DNA from: Sporisorium sorghi
Lineage: Eukaryota; Basidiomycota; Ustilaginomycetes; Ustilaginales; Ustilaginaceae
Direction: 5' to 3'
Length of the DNA: 64,000 bases
Assembly (NCBI GenBank): GCA_023212695.1
Contig: JALCCG010000081.1
Coordinates: 1-64,000, forward strand
The notes beneath the pieces were generated by a model. That model saw only the letters and a list, made by a program, of their open reading frames with translations, ran no database searches and had not been told where the DNA came from. Below are positions 28,146 through 41,650 of this stretch, piece after piece; position 1 is the first letter of the stretch, and every line of letters starts with the position of its first letter. The position numbers and the translations under genes were made by a program.

Positions 28146-29234
28146 TTACATTTGCACCGTGCTTTTCTTGAAATTTTCAGCTGAAATCGCTGCTTCTGAT
28201 GTAGCTTCCCGTATGCTGCCAATCGTCATGGACAGCAATTTCATTTGCTTTTCTGCTGTGATCATCTGATCCGCACTGGATTGTACAGATAACAGAATAT
28301 CGGTGAACAATTGGCTAGTCTCCTCTGATTGGTTCTTCCCTTTCCCCGTAAGCAGCTGTACATGGTTAATAGATTCTACCACTTCGGATGTGATGGATCT
28401 GGATTTCGTTACGATATCAGTTATACGGCTCACTGTCGTTCTTGTATCCTCGGAGAGACGACTGACCTCCTGAGCCACAACAGCAAAGCCTTTTCCGTGT
28501 TCCCCAGCACGCGCCGCTTCTATAGTAGCATTGAGTGAGAGCAGTTTGATCTGTGCCGCTATTTCATGAACGCTTACCGCTATCAGGGCAATCTGTCTGG
28601 AGGAATCATGAAGTTCTTGTACAGCATGCTGCATATCCGGGTGCTCTCATCTATCGCATTCATCTGTACTGCCAAATCCGCTATCCTAGCCTCTCCAGCC
28701 AGAGCATAAGAAATAGATCCTTGGGTAGTGGCCGAAGTCGTCTGAAACGCAGTAGTCACCTCGCCGCTGCTTGACATCAAGCGCTCTACAGCTTCATTTA
28801 TGTCCAGTGTCAGATCGGATATCTCACCGACAAAAGCAGCAATGCTCTGCTTTAATTCTTTTCGGACTATTTCATATTATTGTACTATGCTGCACTATGA
28901 TATCCCTCAACTTATCCACATCCACAACGGATTGGTAAAAAGCATCGGTGATCGCTTCCATCCTCAACTCCATCTGCGGGTGTAACTGCTTTAGCAGACG
29001 CAAATCTCCCTCTGTCAGACCGATCATTCTCATCTGTTCATTCAGTTCACCCAACTTCTCCTGGTATATGTAACTTTCTTCGAGGGGATCACGGTGTACT
29101 TCTGCAGACTGAACGACATGGGCCATACTCTTCTTCATAAAAGCAAACGGGCATTCCATAATGAGCTGTGCTCTCCATTCTATATATTTAGGTAGTTTCT
29201 TATCTGTGAAGCAGATTTCAAACAGAGATTGCAA
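28146..29234 (-). pseudogene. Broken globin-coupled chemoreceptor (HemAT-like)
   Basis: Three frames together look like a heme-globin sensor fused to a methyl-accepting signalling domain. At 29234-28872 a frame contains a protoglobin N-terminal part (RMIGLTEGDLRLLKQLHPQM...AFYQSV...LRDIIVQHS). It stops (TGA), and the rest of the globin domain (about 100 residues) is missing. A linker frame follows (about 28865-28660), then a further shift leads to the signalling tip ([32 protein letters not shown]) in the frame ending at 28146. Two frame changes plus an internal deletion mean no working sensor can be made. HemAT in Bacillus mediates oxygen taxis. The upstream limit is uncertain because the start is unclear. 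Confidence 0.8.
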
Positions 29235-29371
29235 TCATGTTAGGCGCAAATATATAGAATGAATCCTTCAATATATGGCATATTCTGTGTAGTGAGCTTG
29301 ACTTTTTTTCTAAAAATATTCGAAATATGGGCAGTTCCCTTGTTTTACGCTGCTCCGGTTTTTGTACAACA

Positions 29372-29409
29372 GAAAAAGAGCCCAATCCCAAGGGATCGGA
29401 CTCTTTTAT
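29372..29409 (-). terminator. Terminator of tuf
   Basis: AAAAGAGTCCGATCCC pairs with GGGATTGGGCTCTTTT across a 3-nt loop on the minus strand (wobbles included), followed by more T. The rest of the gap 29235-29371 contains no coding signal; it holds the 5' remnant zone of the broken chemoreceptor gene. Confidence 0.85.
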
Positions 29410-29476
29410 CAGGACATCACATTGTTGCTTGTTACAATACACTGTTGCTATATGCAAGGCTGTTAGTAGGCCTTAA

Positions 29477-30405
29477 TTATTTAATGATGGTAGCAACGGA
29501 ACCAGCACCTACGGTACGGCCGCCTTCACGAATGGAGAACTTAGTTCCTTCTTCAATCGCGATTGGGTTGATCAGGTTAACCGTAACGGTGATGTTATCA
29601 CCAGGCATAACCATTTCAGAACCTTCTGGCAGGTTGATCACACCAGTTACATCCGTAGTACGGAAGTAGAACTGTGGACGGTAGCCAGTGAAGAAAGGCT
29701 TATGACGTCCGCCTTCTTCTTTGCTCAGTACGTATACTTGAGCAGTGAACTCTGTGTGTGGTTTAACGGAAGCAGGCTTAGCAAGTACTTGACCACGCTC
29801 GATTTGAGTACGGTCTACACCACGAAGCAATGCGCCGATGTTGTCACCAGCTTGAGCGGAATCCAGCAATTTACGGAACATTTCAACGCCCGTAACAACG
29901 GATTTCTTAGTTTCTTCAGCGATACCAACGATTTCGATTTCTTCACCAACTTTGATCGTACCACGCTCTACACGACCTGTAGCAACGGTACCACGACCAG
30001 TGATGGAGAATACGTCCTCGACAGGCATCAAGAAAGGCTTGTCAGTGTCGCGCTCTGGCAATGGGATGTACTCGTCGATTGTTTTGAACATTTCAACGAT
30101 TTTTTGTGCCCATTCGCCATCTGGGTTTTGCAGAGCTTCACGAGCGGAACCACGAGTAATCGGAGTGTCGTCGCCTGGGAAGTCATACTCGCTCAGAAGG
30201 TCGCGAACTTCCATTTCAACCAATTCCAAGAGCTCTTCGTCATCAACCATGTCGCATTTGTTCAAGAATACAACGATGTAAGGTACGCCTACTTGGCGGG
30301 ACAACAGGATGTGCTCGCGAGTTTGCGGCATTGGGCCGTCAGCTGCGGATACAACCAGGATCGCTCCGTCCATTTGAGCTGCGCCAGTGATCATGTTTTT
30401 AACAT

Positions 30406-30436
<31 letters not shown>

Positions 30437-30667
30437 ATAGTGACGAGCGTCAGTTTCGTACTCTACGTGGGAAGTTGAGATTGTGATACCGCGTTCGCGC
30501 TCTTCTGGAGCTTTGTCGATTTGATCGAAAGACATTGCTGCGCCACCATAAGTTTTGGATAATACACTTGTGATTGCAGCAGTCAGAGTAGTTTTACCAT
30601 GGTCAACGTGACCGATAGTACCGATGTTAACATGGGGTTTCGTACGTTCGTATTTAGCCTTTGCCAT
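29477..30667 (-). CDS. tuf: Elongation factor Tu
   Basis: A 396-residue GTPase that brings aminoacyl-tRNA to the A site. G1 GHVDHGKT (19-26), G3 DCPGHADY, G4 NKCD and G5 SAR motifs are present. The N-terminal [11 protein letters not shown] and the C-terminal [15 protein letters not shown] are standard. It is the last gene of the rpsL-rpsG-fusA-tuf operon, 95 bp after fusA, with a strong terminator behind it. Confidence 0.99.
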
Positions 30668-30762
30668 TTGAACAATTCCTCCTTAAGGGGATATATATGT
30701 TGGGCCGGAAGCGGAGTTAACGGGATATACGTCCCGCCTCCTATCCAGCAGGTAAAACGTTA

Positions 30763-32844
30763 TTACTCTCCGCCTTTGATCTTGGACACAATTTCATCGG
30801 AGATACTCTTAGGAACTTCTTCGTAATGGGAGAGTTCCATGGAGAACACACCGCGTCCTTGTGTACCGGAGCGAAGGGTAGTGGAGTAACCGAACATTTC
30901 GGAAAGAGGTACTTTCGCACGGATAATTTGAGTACCACCACGGGAGTCCATACCTTCGATACGTCCACGGCGGGAGTTCAGCATACCCATTACGTCGCCC
31001 ATGTATTCCTCAGGCACGGTAACTTCTACTTTCATGATTGGCTCAAGCAGGACAGGCTTACACTTTTCTTTTGCTGCTTTCAGAGCCATGGAGCCGGCGA
31101 TTTTAAACGCCATTTCATTGGAGTCAACATCATGGTATGAACCGTCAACGATGGTTGCTTTAACGTCAACAAGCGGGAAGCCGGCAAGTACACCGTTCTT
31201 CATTTGCTCTTCAATACCTTGTTGTGCAGGACCAATATATTCTCTTGGTACGGAACCACCGACAACCTTGCTCTCGAACTGGTTACCGCTACCTGCTTCC
31301 AATGGTTCGAACTCAACCCAAACGTGACCGTATTGACCACGACCACCGGACTGACGAACGAATTTACCTTCAACACGTGCAGGTGCACGGAAGGTTTCAC
31401 GGTAAGCTACCTGTGGTTTACCCACATTGGTTTCTACTTTGAACTCACGACGCATACGGTCGATGATGATGTCCAAATGAAGTTCACCCATACCAGCCAA
31501 GATCGTTTGGCCTGTTTCTTCATCAGTATGCGCACGAAGAGTTGGATCCTCTTCAGTCAACTTACCGAGAGCAACACCCATTTTATCTTGGTCAGCTTTT
31601 GTTTTAGGCTCAACTGCGATTTCGATAACCGGATCAGGGAAGTTCATGGACTCCAGGATAACCGGGTTTTTCTCATCACATAGTGTATCACCTGTGCCCG
31701 TATCTTTCAAACCTACAGCAGCTGCGATATCTCCGGCAAATACTTCGGAAATTTCTTGGCGGCTGTTCGCATGCATTTGAAGGATACGACCAATGCGCTC
31801 ACGCTTGCCTTTAGTTGCATTCAGTACGTAAGAGCCGGATTGCAGAACACCGGAATATACGCGGAAGAATGTCAGCTTACCAACATAAGGGTCCGTAGCG
31901 ATTTTGAATGCCAAAGCCGAGAACGGCTCTTCATCAGAAGAATGCCGAATTGCTTCAGTTCCGTCTTCAAGGGAACCCTTGATATCTGGAACGTCAGTTG
32001 GAGCCGGCAAATAATCGATTACGGCATCAAGCATCAACTGAACGCCTTTGTTACGGTAAGAAGATCCACAGATAACAGGGAAGATCTTAACTTCGACAAC
32101 ACCTTTACGCAGAGCGGCTTTCAACTCAGCAATGGTGATTTCTTCACCTTCAAGGTATTTCATTGTCAAGTCTTCGTCAAGTTCTGCTACCTTCTCAACT
32201 AACTCGTTGCGAAGCTCTTCCACTTGATCCTTGAACTCTGCTGGAATTTCGGTTTCTTCGATATTTTGACCAAGGTCATCTTTATACATGAAAGCTTTTT
32301 CCTCGACAATATCGATGATGCCAATGAAATCGTTCTCTGCACCGATCGGAAGCTGAATCGCTACCGCGTTCGCTTGCAGACGCTCTCTCATGTCTTTAAC
32401 TACGTTCAAGTAGTCGGCACCGATAATATCCATTTTGTTTACGTATGCGATCCGCGGAACTCCGTAACGGTCTGCTTGTCTCCAAACAGTCTCCGACTGA
32501 GGTTCAACGCCCTCTTTCGCACTGAATACACCTACTGCCCCATCCAATACACGAAGGGAACGTTCAACTTCTACTGTGAAGTCAACGTGCCCCGGGGTGT
32601 CGATAATATTAACGCGATGACCCTTCCAAGAAGCGGTAGTCGCAGCGGATGTAATCGTGATCCCGCGCTCCTGTTCCTGCTCCATCCAGTCCATTGTAGC
32701 AGCACCTTCGTGAACTTCCCCGATTTTGTGCGTTCGGCCTGTATAGAACAAAATCCGCTCTGTAGTGGTCGTTTTACCAGCGTCAATATGCGCCATGATC
32801 CCGATATTACGTGTATTTTTCAAGGAGAACTCTCTTGTCGCCAT
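30763..32844 (-). CDS. fusA: Elongation factor G
   Basis: A 693-residue translocase GTPase. G1 AHIDAGKT (18-25), DTPGHVDF and NKMD motifs are present; five domains are full length. Residues of the fusidic-acid pocket look typical (GRRG...GMDSRGG region near the C-terminus). It lies between rpsG and tuf. ATG 32844 follows AAGGGAG. Confidence 0.99.
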   Translation of the reverse strand: MATREFSLKNTRNIGIMAHIDAGKTTTTERILFYTGRTHKIGEVHEGAATMDWMEQEQERGITITSAATTASWKGHRVNIIDTPGHVDFTVEVERSLRVLDGAVGVFSAKEGVEPQSETVWRQADRYGVPRIAYVNKMDIIGADYLNVVKDMRERLQANAVAIQLPIGAENDFIGIIDIVEEKAFMYKDDLGQNIEETEIPAEFKDQVEELRNELVEKVAELDEDLTMKYLEGEEITIAELKAALRKGVVEVKIFPVICGSSYRNKGVQLMLDAVIDYLPAPTDVPDIKGSLEDGTEAIRHSSDEEPFSALAFKIATDPYVGKLTFFRVYSGVLQSGSYVLNATKGKRERIGRILQMHANSRQEISEVFAGDIAAAVGLKDTGTGDTLCDEKNPVILESMNFPDPVIEIAVEPKTKADQDKMGVALGKLTEEDPTLRAHTDEETGQTILAGMGELHLDIIIDRMRREFKVETNVGKPQVAYRETFRAPARVEGKFVRQSGGRGQYGHVWVEFEPLEAGSGNQFESKVVGGSVPREYIGPAQQGIEEQMKNGVLAGFPLVDVKATIVDGSYHDVDSNEMAFKIAGSMALKAAKEKCKPVLLEPIMKVEVTVPEEYMGDVMGMLNSRRGRIEGMDSRGGTQIIRAKVPLSEMFGYSTTLRSGTQGRGVFSMELSHYEEVPKSISDEIVSKIKGGE

Positions 32845-32892
32845 GCGAATAGTCTCCCTTCAAAATTTGAAGTATAAAATAGTTGCCGAATC

Positions 32893-33363
32893 CTACCAGC
32901 GGTAGTGAGCAAACGCTTTGTTCGCTTCAGCCATTTTGTGTGTATCTTCGCGTTTCTTAACAGAAGCGCCTGTGTTGTTGGAAGCATCGATGATCTCTGC
33001 CGCCAAACGCTCTTCCATTGTTTTCTCACCGCGGTTGCGGGAGTAGTTTACGAGCCAACGTAATCCAAGGGATGTACGTCTCTCTGGTTTAACTTCGATA
33101 GGAACCTGGTAGTTAGCACCGCCGACACGACGAGCTTTAACTTCCAATACTGGCATGATATTTTTGATAGCTGCTTCAAACACTTCCATCGGATCATTAC
33201 CAGTACGTTCCTTGATGATGTTGAATGAATTGTAAAGGATGCTTTGAGCAACACCTCTTTTACCATCCAACATGATGCGGTTGATCAGACGAGTTACCAG
33301 CTTGCTGTTGTACACTGGATCTGGAAGCACGTCTCTTTTGGTTACTGGACCTTTGCGTGGCAT
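32893..33363 (-). CDS. rpsG: Ribosomal protein S7
   Basis: A 156-residue head protein at the E site that initiates 3'-domain assembly of 16S r[19 protein letters not shown] and the [13 protein letters not shown] segment are standard. AAGGGGG is upstream. It lies between rpsL and fusA. Confidence 0.98.
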   Translation of the reverse strand: MPRKGPVTKRDVLPDPVYNSKLVTRLINRIMLDGKRGVAQSILYNSFNIIKERTGNDPMEVFEAAIKNIMPVLEVKARRVGGANYQVPIEVKPERRTSLGLRWLVNYSRNRGEKTMEERLAAEIIDASNNTGASVKKREDTHKMAEANKAFAHYRW

Positions 33364-33415
33364 GGATATCCCCCTTTCTTCAGTCGTGAGTCATGTTAGA
33401 AAACATGAACATCAA

Positions 33416-33835
33416 TTAGCTTTTTGCTTTAGGACGCTTCGTGCCGTATTTGGAACGAGCTTGCATCCGGTTGTTTACACCAGCGGTATCAAGTGCGCCG
33501 CGAACGATATGGTAACGTACACCCGGAAGGTCTTTTACCCGTCCACCGCGAACCAATACAACACTGTGCTCTTGCAAGTTGTGTCCGATACCCGGAATGT
33601 AAGCTGTCACCTCAATGCGGTTCGTCAAGCGAACACGAGCATATTTACGAAGTGCGGAGTTCGGTTTTTTCGGCGTCATTGTGCCTACACGAGTGCATAC
33701 ACCGCGTTTTTGCGGAGCGCTCAAGTCGGTCTCCTCACGTTTCAAAGCGTTAAAACCTTTTTGAAGAGCTGGAGATTTCGATTTGTAAACTTTGGCTTGA
33801 CGGCCCTTGCGAACCAGTTGGTTAATTGTTGGCAT
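33416..33835 (-). CDS. rpsL: Ribosomal protein S12
   Basis: A 139-residue decoding-centre protein. The streptomycin-contact segments [11 protein letters not shown] and [12 protein letters not shown] look wild type. The start is ATG 33835 ([12 protein letters not shown]) with GGGGTGG upstream; a GTG at 33844 in the same frame would overlap that ribosome binding site. It heads the str operon. Confidence 0.98.
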   Translation of the reverse strand: MPTINQLVRKGRQAKVYKSKSPALQKGFNALKREETDLSAPQKRGVCTRVGTMTPKKPNSALRKYARVRLTNRIEVTAYIPGIGHNLQEHSVVLVRGGRVKDLPGVRYHIVRGALDTAGVNNRMQARSKYGTKRPKAKS

Positions 33836-33974
33836 GCTAGCCACCCCCTTCCCGTATTTATCATCCTATTACAAACCCGTTTAAGTCCACAGACCCAGGC
33901 GGTTCATAAAAGAACAAATGAAAAGTTTTTGCCGAGAGAAGTAACGCCTTCTCCAACAAAAACGATTTCTCAAA

Positions 33975-34226
33975 TCATGATTTCAAGACAGCTACCATAG
34001 CTGCACCGACTTCAATACCGCATGCTTCTCCAAGCTCTATCATCGTGGGCACATAATTGATATGTACTCCATTCTTATCACACTCGGATACGACTTTTGA
34101 AATCAAACGCTGGTCGCAATCTTCAGCTACATAAACCTCTGCAGCCAGACCGGATTCAACGGCCTTCATCGTTTGTTTGGTGCCAATCTTGATGTGTGCA
34201 TCCTGTAATCCTTTATCATTAGACAC
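33975..34226 (-). CDS. rplGB: L7Ae-family RNA-binding protein (YbxF-like)
   Basis: An 83-residue member of the L7Ae/L30e/S12e family, which binds kink-turn RNA. IKIGTKQTMKAVESG and the C-terminal LGEACGIEVGAAMVAVL are the family features. The Bacillus protein at this position, between rpoC and rpsL, binds kink-turns and may associate with ribosomes. The start is GTG 34226 with TTGGAGGA 7 nt before it; the ATG at 34232 would sit directly on that ribosome binding site. Confidence 0.88.
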   Translation of the reverse strand: MSNDKGLQDAHIKIGTKQTMKAVESGLAAEVYVAEDCDQRLISKVVSECDKNGVHINYVPTMIELGEACGIEVGAAMVAVLKS

Positions 34227-34321
34227 AGTCATTCCTCCAAAAGAACAGGGAACAAAGAAACTATTCACGCACCTTTGCTATATTAGCATCTGCCCTAAGC
34301 GATGTCAAGCTATTAAATCAG

Positions 34322-34384
34322 AAAAAAAGAAACTTAGGGACGGGAGAGAGTTCAGCATTCAACATGCCGTTTCCTCCCGTCACC
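34322..34384 (-). terminator. Candidate terminator after rpoC
   Basis: GACGGGAG pairs perfectly with CTCCCGTC (34339-34346 with 34374-34381, loop about 27 nt) and can be extended; a run of seven T follows about 10 nt later on the minus strand. It lies just past the rpoC stop and before the L7Ae gene. The spacing of the T-run is longer than ideal. Confidence 0.6.
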
Positions 34385-34395
34385 CGACTTTCTTC

Positions 34396-37300
34396 TTAAT
34401 CTATAGAAGCCGTTTCGAGCTCCTGACTTTCGTCATTCACGTCGTTCTGTCCCGCAAACTTCACGCTGCGATAACGGTTCATGCCCGTTCCCGCAGGGAT
34501 CAGCTTACCAATGATAACATTCTCTTTCAGGCCAAGGAGTTGATCGACTTTACCTTTAATGGCAGCATCAGTCAACACGCGAGTCGTCTCCTGGAAGGAG
34601 GCCGCTGACAAGAACGAATCTGTTTCAAGGGAAGCTTTCGTAATCCCGAGAAGAACCGGTTTAGCAACTGCTGGTTCTTTTCCAGACAGAATAGCGTCTT
34701 TATTGGCTGTCTCGTATTCATGCATATCCACGAAGGAGCCTGGCAGCAGATTGGTATCGCCCGCATCAACGATACGGAATTTACGCAGCATCTGTCTGAT
34801 CATTACTTCAACGTGTTTATCGTTAATTTCTACACCTTGGTTACGGTATACGCGTTGTACTTCCTGAAGGATGTAGTTCTGCACACCACGGATACCTTTG
34901 ATGCGAAGCATTTCCTTCGGATCAATGGAACCATCCGTCAGTTCATCCCCGGCTTCGATGTGCTTGCCTTCGCTTACGCGCAGACGGGAGCCATAGGTAA
35001 CCGCGTAAACTTTCGTTTCGGCTTCACCTTGAATTTCAATTTCACGACGGTCTTTCGTTTCGCGGATCTCTTTAACCACACCGTCGATCTCACTAATGGT
35101 CGCTTGACCTTTAGGATTACGGGCTTCAAAGAGCTCTTGGATACGCGGAAGACCTTGCGTGATATCGTCTCCGGCAACACCGCCTGTGTGGAATGTACGC
35201 ATCGTAAGCTGTGTTCCCGGCTCACCGATGGATTGAGCTGCGATGATACCAACCGCTTCACCAATCTCAACATGCTTACCAGTAGCAAGGTTACGACCAT
35301 AACATTTTTTGCAGACGCCATAACGTGCACGGCAGCTCAAGATGGAACGAATTTGAAGTTTTTCAACACCAGCTGCCACGATCTCTTCAGCTTTGTCGGA
35401 ATCAATCAATTCGTTGCGATTTACGATAATCTCTTTGGTTTCCGGATGACGAACGGTTTCAAATGCGTAACGTCCTTCAATACGGTCATAGAGATCCTCA
35501 ATAACTTCCTTGCCGTCCTGGATACGGCTAACGGTGAAGCCTTTGTCCGTGCTGCACTCATCTTCGCGAACGATAACATCCTGGGCCACGTCAACAAGTC
35601 GACGAGTCAAGTAACCGGAGTCAGCGGTACGAAGCGCTGTATCGGCAAGACCTTTACGTGCACCGTGAGTGGACAGGAAGTACTCGAGTACCGTCAGACC
35701 TTCACGGAAGTTCGATTTGATTGGGAGTTCGATGATACGACCGGACGGGTTCGCCATCAGACCCCGCATACCACCAAGCTGGGTGATCTGCGATTTGTTA
35801 CCCCGTGCCTTGGAGTCCACCATGAGCATAATGGAGTTAAAGCGATCCATTGATTTCATGAGTACTTCCGTAATGTCATCCTTGGTCTTGGACCAGATGT
35901 CGATAACACGGTCATAGCGTTCTTCATTCGTAATCAAGCCGCGACGATATTGGTTTGTTACTACTTTAACCTTCTCATCGGACTCTTTCAGAATTTCATT
36001 CTTCTCGTCAGGTACAATAACGTCAGAAACCGCAACGGTTACGCCTGCACGAGTAGAGTAGGTGAAACCGATCTGCTTGATTTTATCCAAAATCACAGAG
36101 GTTTCGGTTGTATGGTACGTTTCGAAACAGCGTGCAATGATGGAACCCAGATATTCCTTGCCTACAGCTCCGCTGATCGGCAATTCCTGAATTACCTTTT
36201 GAATATCTGCACCCTTCTCGTATACGAAATACTTCTCAGGCGTACCATGCAGCAGGTTCGTACGAGTCGCTTCATTAATGTATGGGAAGCTGGCAGGGAA
36301 AATCTCGTTAAAGATAATCCGGCCAATCGTCGTAACCAAAATAGCATTCTGCTGTTCTTCGGTAAAGTTGGTTTTGCCAAGCGCTTTAACCGGAATCGCT
36401 ACGCGTGCATGCAGTCCTGCTGCTTCACGCTGATATGCGGATACCGCTTCGTTCACGCTGCCCAGAATCATACCGGTACCTTTCTCTTCCTTGTTATCCA
36501 TCGTGAGATAGAAGGAACCGAGTACCATATCCTGAGATGGCGTAACAACCGGTTTGCCGTCTTTCGGGTTCAGAATGTTGCCCGATGCCAGCATCAAGAG
36601 ACGTGCTTCAGCTTGAGCTTCAGCAGACAAAGGAACGTGAACCGCCATTTGGTCACCGTCAAAGTCAGCGTTATAAGCTGTACATACGAGTGGGTGAAGA
36701 CGGATGGCATGACCTTCAACGAGGATCGGTTCAAATGCTTGAATACCGAGTCTGTGAAGCGTCGGTGCACGGTTCAGAAGAACCGGATGCTCTTTAATGA
36801 CTTCTTCGAGCACATCCCATACTTCTGGACTTACGCGTTCTACTTTGCGTTTAGCGCTCTTGATATTATGTGCAAGGCCCTTGTTGACCAATTCCTTCAT
36901 AACAAACGGTTTGAAGAGCTCAAGTGCCATTTTCTTAGGCAGACCGCACTGGTACATTTTCAGGTAAGGACCTACAACGATAACGGAACGACCAGAGTAG
37001 TCAACCCGTTTACCGAGCAAGTTCTGACGGAAACGTCCTTGTTTACCTTTCAGCATGTGGCTGAGAGATTTAAGCGGACGGTTACCAGGACCTGTTACTG
37101 GACGGCCGCGACGACCGTTATCGATCAGAGCATCGACAGCTTCCTGCAGCATGCGCTTCTCGTTCTGTACGATAATATCCGGCGCACCGAGATCCAGCAG
37201 TCTTTTCAGACGGTTGTTCCGGTTAATAACGCGACGGTACAGATCGTTCAAGTCGGAGGTCGCAAAGCGTCCACCATCCAGTTGAACCATCGGACGAAGC

Positions 37301-38010
37301 TCCGGTGGAATGACCGGCAGCACATCCATGATCATCCACTCCGGATTGTTGCCGGAGTTACGGAACGCCTCAATAACTTCCAGGCGTTTGATCGCCCGGT
37401 TGCGGCGCTGACCTTGTGCTGTACGCAATTCTTCCTTCAGGAACTCCAACTCTTTATCAACGTCGATGTCTTGAAGAAGCTTCTTGACAGCTTCCGCACC
37501 CATGCCTGCCTGGAACCCGTAGCCATACTTCTCACGATAGCTGCGATATTCCTTCTCGGACAGCAGTTGTTTCTTCTCCAGCGGCGTATCTCCTGGATCT
37601 GTTACAACATAAGATGCGAAATAAATGATCTCCTCAAGAGATCTTGGGGACATATCCAAAGCCAGACCCATGCGGCTAGGAATCCCTTTGAAATACCAAA
37701 TGTGCGATACAGGAGCCGCAAGCTCGATATGGCCCATCCGTTCACGACGGACTTTAGCCCGTGTTACTTCAACGCCACAGCGATCGCAGACTACTCCTTT
37801 ATAACGGACACGCTTATACTTACCGCAATGACATTCCCAGTCCTTCTGCGGGCCAAAAATCCGCTCACAGAACAGGCCTTCTTTCTCCGGCTTCAATGTA
37901 CGGTAGTTAATCGTTTCCGGCTTCTTCACCTCTCCGCGAGACCAAGAGCGAATTTTTTCCGGTGAAGCAAGACCGATTTTCATGTACTCAAAATTGTTAA
38001 CGTCCAACAA
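34396..38010 (-). CDS. rpoC: RNA polymerase beta' subunit
   Basis: A 1204-residue subunit, the usual size for Firmicutes (no lineage-specific large insert). The N-terminal zinc site C60, C62, C75, C78 and the catalytic NADFDGDQM triad (three metal-binding Asp residues, near residue 450) are present, as is a second zinc site [16 protein letters not shown]. It lies 94 bp after rpoB. A weak 10-bp stem with wobbles lies in that gap. Confidence 0.99.
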   Translation of the reverse strand: MLDVNNFEYMKIGLASPEKIRSWSRGEVKKPETINYRTLKPEKEGLFCERIFGPQKDWECHCGKYKRVRYKGVVCDRCGVEVTRAKVRRERMGHIELAAPVSHIWYFKGIPSRMGLALDMSPRSLEEIIYFASYVVTDPGDTPLEKKQLLSEKEYRSYREKYGYGFQAGMGAEAVKKLLQDIDVDKELEFLKEELRTAQGQRRNRAIKRLEVIEAFRNSGNNPEWMIMDVLPVIPPELRPMVQLDGGRFATSDLNDLYRRVINRNNRLKRLLDLGAPDIIVQNEKRMLQEAVDALIDNGRRGRPVTGPGNRPLKSLSHMLKGKQGRFRQNLLGKRVDYSGRSVIVVGPYLKMYQCGLPKKMALELFKPFVMKELVNKGLAHNIKSAKRKVERVSPEVWDVLEEVIKEHPVLLNRAPTLHRLGIQAFEPILVEGHAIRLHPLVCTAYNADFDGDQMAVHVPLSAEAQAEARLLMLASGNILNPKDGKPVVTPSQDMVLGSFYLTMDNKEEKGTGMILGSVNEAVSAYQREAAGLHARVAIPVKALGKTNFTEEQQNAILVTTIGRIIFNEIFPASFPYINEATRTNLLHGTPEKYFVYEKGADIQKVIQELPISGAVGKEYLGSIIARCFETYHTTETSVILDKIKQIGFTYSTRAGVTVAVSDVIVPDEKNEILKESDEKVKVVTNQYRRGLITNEERYDRVIDIWSKTKDDITEVLMKSMDRFNSIMLMVDSKARGNKSQITQLGGMRGLMANPSGRIIELPIKSNFREGLTVLEYFLSTHGARKGLADTALRTADSGYLTRRLVDVAQDVIVREDECSTDKGFTVSRIQDGKEVIEDLYDRIEGRYAFETVRHPETKEIIVNRNELIDSDKAEEIVAAGVEKLQIRSILSCRARYGVCKKCYGRNLATGKHVEIGEAVGIIAAQSIGEPGTQLTMRTFHTGGVAGDDITQGLPRIQELFEARNPKGQATISEIDGVVKEIRETKDRREIEIQGEAETKVYAVTYGSRLRVSEGKHIEAGDELTDGSIDPKEMLRIKGIRGVQNYILQEVQRVYRNQGVEINDKHVEVMIRQMLRKFRIVDAGDTNLLPGSFVDMHEYETANKDAILSGKEPAVAKPVLLGITKASLETDSFLSAASFQETTRVLTDAAIKGKVDQLLGLKENVIIGKLIPAGTGMNRYRSVKFAGQNDVNDESQELETASID

Positions 38011-38104
38011 GGAGCAACCCTCCTCAACCTAGTCCTATTTATGTGCTATACGACCATAACACCACCGCCGACTTATAAAGCCGACGGGGGTGAATGATTG
38101 ACCG

Positions 38105-41100
38105 TTATTCCACTCCGACTTCAGTGCCTTCCAAGTTAAGGCTCAGTTTATCACCTTGAGCATCGTCTTCGTCATCGAGTTCTTTCATCTCGATTTCCTC
38201 TTCATTCTCGCTCAGGATTTTGACATCCATACCGAGAGACTGAAGCTCTTTTATCAATACCTTGAACGACTCAGGAACACCCGGCTCCGGAACGTTCTCG
38301 CCCTTGACGATGGATTCGTAGGTTTTCACCCGGCCAACCACGTCATCGGACTTAACGGTAAGAATTTCTTGCAGTGTATAAGCGGCACCGTAAGCTTCAA
38401 GTGCCCACACTTCCATCTCACCAAAGCGCTGTCCACCAAACTGAGCTTTACCACCCAGCGGCTGCTGCGTAACGAGTGAGTATGGCCCCGTAGAACGGGC
38501 GTGAATTTTATCATCAACCATGTGCGCAAGTTTGATCATATGCATGACGCCGACGGTAACTTCACGTTCAAAACGCTCACCCGTCCGTCCATCGTACAAT
38601 ACGGTCTTACCGTTACGCTGCATGCCTGCTTCTTCCATCGTATCAAACACGTCGTACTCGCTTGCACCATCAAATACCGGTGAAGCCACGTGAATGCCGA
38701 GCTGGAGTGCAGCCATACCCAAGTGAACCTCGAGCACCTGACCGATATTCATCCGTGATGGTACCCCCAGTGGGTTCAGCACGACTTGAACCGGCGTGCC
38801 ATCCGGCAGGAACGGCATATCTTCCTCAGGCAAAATACGGGCAACGACACCTTTGTTACCGTGACGTCCGGCCATTTTGTCACCTTCCGAGATTTTACGC
38901 TTCTGCGCGATGTAGACACGAACCAATTGATTCACGCCCGGCGGCAATTCATCGCCGTTCTCACGTGTAAATACCTTCACATCTACGATGATACCGTCAC
39001 TACCGTGAGGAACACGCAGCGAGGTGTCACGCACTTCGCGAGCCTTCTCACCGAAGATCGCATGCAGGAGACGCTCTTCTGCCGTCAGTTCAGTTACACC
39101 CTTAGGCGTTACTTTACCAACGAGAATGTCTCCGGCGCTGATTTCGGCACCGATGCGGATAATACCGCGCTCATCGAGGTTCTTTAGTGCTTCTTCCCCA
39201 ACGTTCGGAATATCACGCGTGATTTCCTCTGGTCCAAGCTTCGTATCACGAGCTTCGGATTCATACTCCTCGATATGGATCGAAGTGTACACGTCCTCTT
39301 TGACCAGCTTCTCGGAGAGAAGAATCGCATCCTCATAGTTGTAACCTTCCCAAGTCATGAACGCAACGACCACGTTGCGGCCCAGTGCCAATTCACCCAT
39401 CTCCGTGGATGGACCGTCTGCGAGGATGTCACCTTTTTTGATAACTTCCCCACGTTTCACGATTGGACGCTGGTTGATGCATGTTCCTTGGTTCGAACGC
39501 ATAAATTTGTGTAATTTATGTTTAACGATATCGCCTTTGACTTCTTGTCCGTCCACATTCTCTACGCGGCGGAGCCAGATCTCATTAGCAGATGAACGTT
39601 CAATAATCCCGTCATATTTGGATACAATACATACACCGGAGTCTTTAGCAGACTTGTGCTCCATTCCAGTTCCGACAAGCGGCGCCTTCGGAATAAGGAG
39701 TGGTACAGCCTGCCGCTGCATGTTGGATCCCATCAGCGCGCGGTTGGAGTCATCGTTCTCTAGGAACGGAATGAGCGCCGTTGCTACCGATACAACCTGC
39801 TTAGGCGAAACGTCCATGTAGTCTACACGATCGCTTGGCATAGGAAGGATATTATCGGATTGCTTATTATAACGAACGATTACCATTTCATCAGTAAAGG
39901 TACCATCTTCGTTAAGCTCGGCATTCGCCTGGGCAACGATGTAGTTATCCTCTTCGTCTGCAGTCAGATAATCGATTTGTTCCGTTACTTTGCCGGTCTT
40001 CGGATCAACCCAACGATACGGAGCTTCAATGAAGCCATATTCGTTAATGCGTGCGAATGTGGACAAGGAGTTGATCAAACCGATGTTTGGTCCCTCCGGT
40101 GTCTCAATCGGACACATACGGCCATAGTGACTGTGGTGAACGTCCCGCACTTCAAAGCCTGCGCGTTCACGCGTCAGACCGCCTGGTCCGAGTGCAGACA
40201 AACGACGTTTATGCGTCAATTCCGCAAGCGGGTTTGTCTGATCCATGAACTGGGACAGCTGGGAGCTACCGAAGAACTCTTTAATTGATGCGATAACCGG
40301 ACGAATGTTGATTAACGCTTGTGGCGTAATGACATTTGCGTCCTGAATCGACATTCTCTCGCGAACAACACGTTCCATCCGGGACAAACCGATACGGAAC
40401 TGGTTCTGAAGCAATTCGCCTACGGAACGCAGACGACGGTTACCCAGGTGGTCAATATCATCTGTATTACCGATTCCATGCAGCAAGTTGATGAAATAAC
40501 TGATGGAAGAAATGATATCAGCCTGAGTAATATGCTTCACGGATTTATCAATGTTTGCGTTCGCGATGACTTTCACAACTTTTGCGTCCTCAGTAGGAGA
40601 GAACACATCGATTGTTTGCAGCGGGATATCCTCGCTGTCCATCACACCGCCAGCAACATGATAATTCTTAAAGCCGACACTCTTCTCCAAGTAAGGCATA
40701 ATCTCGTCCAAAAGACGACGGTCTACGGTTTGACCAGCTTCAGCAATGATCTCACCCGTATCCGTGTCTATCAAACTCTCTGCCAAACGTTGATTAAAGA
40801 GACGGTTCTTAATATGAAGTTTCTTGTTGATCTTGTAGCGGCCAACGTTAGCCAGATCATAACGCTTTGGATCAAAGAAACGAGCAACTAGAAGGCTCTT
40901 CGCGTTCTCCAGTGTTGGCGGTTCGCCCGGACGAAGCCGTTCATAAATTTCGATGAGCGCTTTTTCCGTAGAGTCCGTGTTGTCTTTATCCAGCGTGTTT
41001 TGAATATATTCATCATTGCCCAGAAGATCCAGAATCTCGGCATCTGTACCAAAACCAAGTGCACGTAAAAGCACCGTTACAGGGATTTTACGGGTGCGGT

Positions 41101-41650
41101 CGATCCGGACATAAATAATGTCCTTCGCGTCCATCTCCAGTTCCAGCCAAGCGCCGCGGTTAGGGATAACTGTTGCAGTGTACGTCGTCTTACCGTTTTT
41201 ATCCACTTTTGTGCTGAAATAGACGCTGGGAGAGCGAACCAACTGGCTGACAATAACCCGTTCGGCACCATTGATAATGAATGTTCCGGTTTCCGTCATT
41301 AACGGGAAGTCTCCCATGAACACTTCCTGCTCCTTGACCTCTCCGGTCTCCTTGTTAATGAGCCGGACTTTCACGCGGAGCGGCGCCGCATAAGTAACGT
41401 CGCGTTCTTTCGCGTCATCGACGGTGTATTTCGGTTCTCCAAGGCTGTAGTCAATGAACTCTAGTACCAAATTACCTGTGAAATCCTGAATCGGCGAGAT
41501 GTCCTGGAACATTTCGCGGAGTCCTTCCTCCAAAAACCATTCATAAGATTTTTGTTGGATTTCAATCAGGTTCGGAACTTCGAGTACCTCGTTAATACGA
41601 GCATAACTTCGCCGAGTGCGTCGACCATATTGAACAAGATGTCCTGCCAA
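38105..41650 (-). CDS. rpoB: RNA polymerase beta subunit
   Basis: An 1181-residue subunit. The rifampicin-binding region [31 protein letters not shown] is wild type, so rifampicin sensitivity is expected; the conserved [11 protein letters not shown] and the [13 protein letters not shown] segments near the active site are present. The start is TTG 41650 ([11 protein letters not shown]) with AGGGGTGAG upstream; the first ATG in the frame (41668) has no ribosome binding site. An acidic tail ends the protein. Confidence 0.98.
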   Translation of the reverse strand: MAGHLVQYGRRTRRSYARINEVLEVPNLIEIQQKSYEWFLEEGLREMFQDISPIQDFTGNLVLEFIDYSLGEPKYTVDDAKERDVTYAAPLRVKVRLINKETGEVKEQEVFMGDFPLMTETGTFIINGAERVIVSQLVRSPSVYFSTKVDKNGKTTYTATVIPNRGAWLELEMDAKDIIYVRIDRTRKIPVTVLLRALGFGTDAEILDLLGNDEYIQNTLDKDNTDSTEKALIEIYERLRPGEPPTLENAKSLLVARFFDPKRYDLANVGRYKINKKLHIKNRLFNQRLAESLIDTDTGEIIAEAGQTVDRRLLDEIMPYLEKSVGFKNYHVAGGVMDSEDIPLQTIDVFSPTEDAKVVKVIANANIDKSVKHITQADIISSISYFINLLHGIGNTDDIDHLGNRRLRSVGELLQNQFRIGLSRMERVVRERMSIQDANVITPQALINIRPVIASIKEFFGSSQLSQFMDQTNPLAELTHKRRLSALGPGGLTRERAGFEVRDVHHSHYGRMCPIETPEGPNIGLINSLSTFARINEYGFIEAPYRWVDPKTGKVTEQIDYLTADEEDNYIVAQANAELNEDGTFTDEMVIVRYNKQSDNILPMPSDRVDYMDVSPKQVVSVATALIPFLENDDSNRALMGSNMQRQAVPLLIPKAPLVGTGMEHKSAKDSGVCIVSKYDGIIERSSANEIWLRRVENVDGQEVKGDIVKHKLHKFMRSNQGTCINQRPIVKRGEVIKKGDILADGPSTEMGELALGRNVVVAFMTWEGYNYEDAILLSEKLVKEDVYTSIHIEEYESEARDTKLGPEEITRDIPNVGEEALKNLDERGIIRIGAEISAGDILVGKVTPKGVTELTAEERLLHAIFGEKAREVRDTSLRVPHGSDGIIVDVKVFTRENGDELPPGVNQLVRVYIAQKRKISEGDKMAGRHGNKGVVARILPEEDMPFLPDGTPVQVVLNPLGVPSRMNIGQVLEVHLGMAALQLGIHVASPVFDGASEYDVFDTMEEAGMQRNGKTVLYDGRTGERFEREVTVGVMHMIKLAHMVDDKIHARSTGPYSLVTQQPLGGKAQFGGQRFGEMEVWALEAYGAAYTLQEILTVKSDDVVGRVKTYESIVKGENVPEPGVPESFKVLIKELQSLGMDVKILSENEEEIEMKELDDEDDAQGDKLSLNLEGTEVGVE

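Noticed and set aside
34720..35853. A 377-codon plus-strand frame
   Set aside because: Antisense to rpoC with no start signal or recognisable domain.
35950..37965. A 671-codon open frame on the plus strand
   Set aside because: It is entirely antisense to rpoC, lacks a ribosome binding site, and its product is rich in Cys/Phe/Arg as expected for a shadow of a coding strand.
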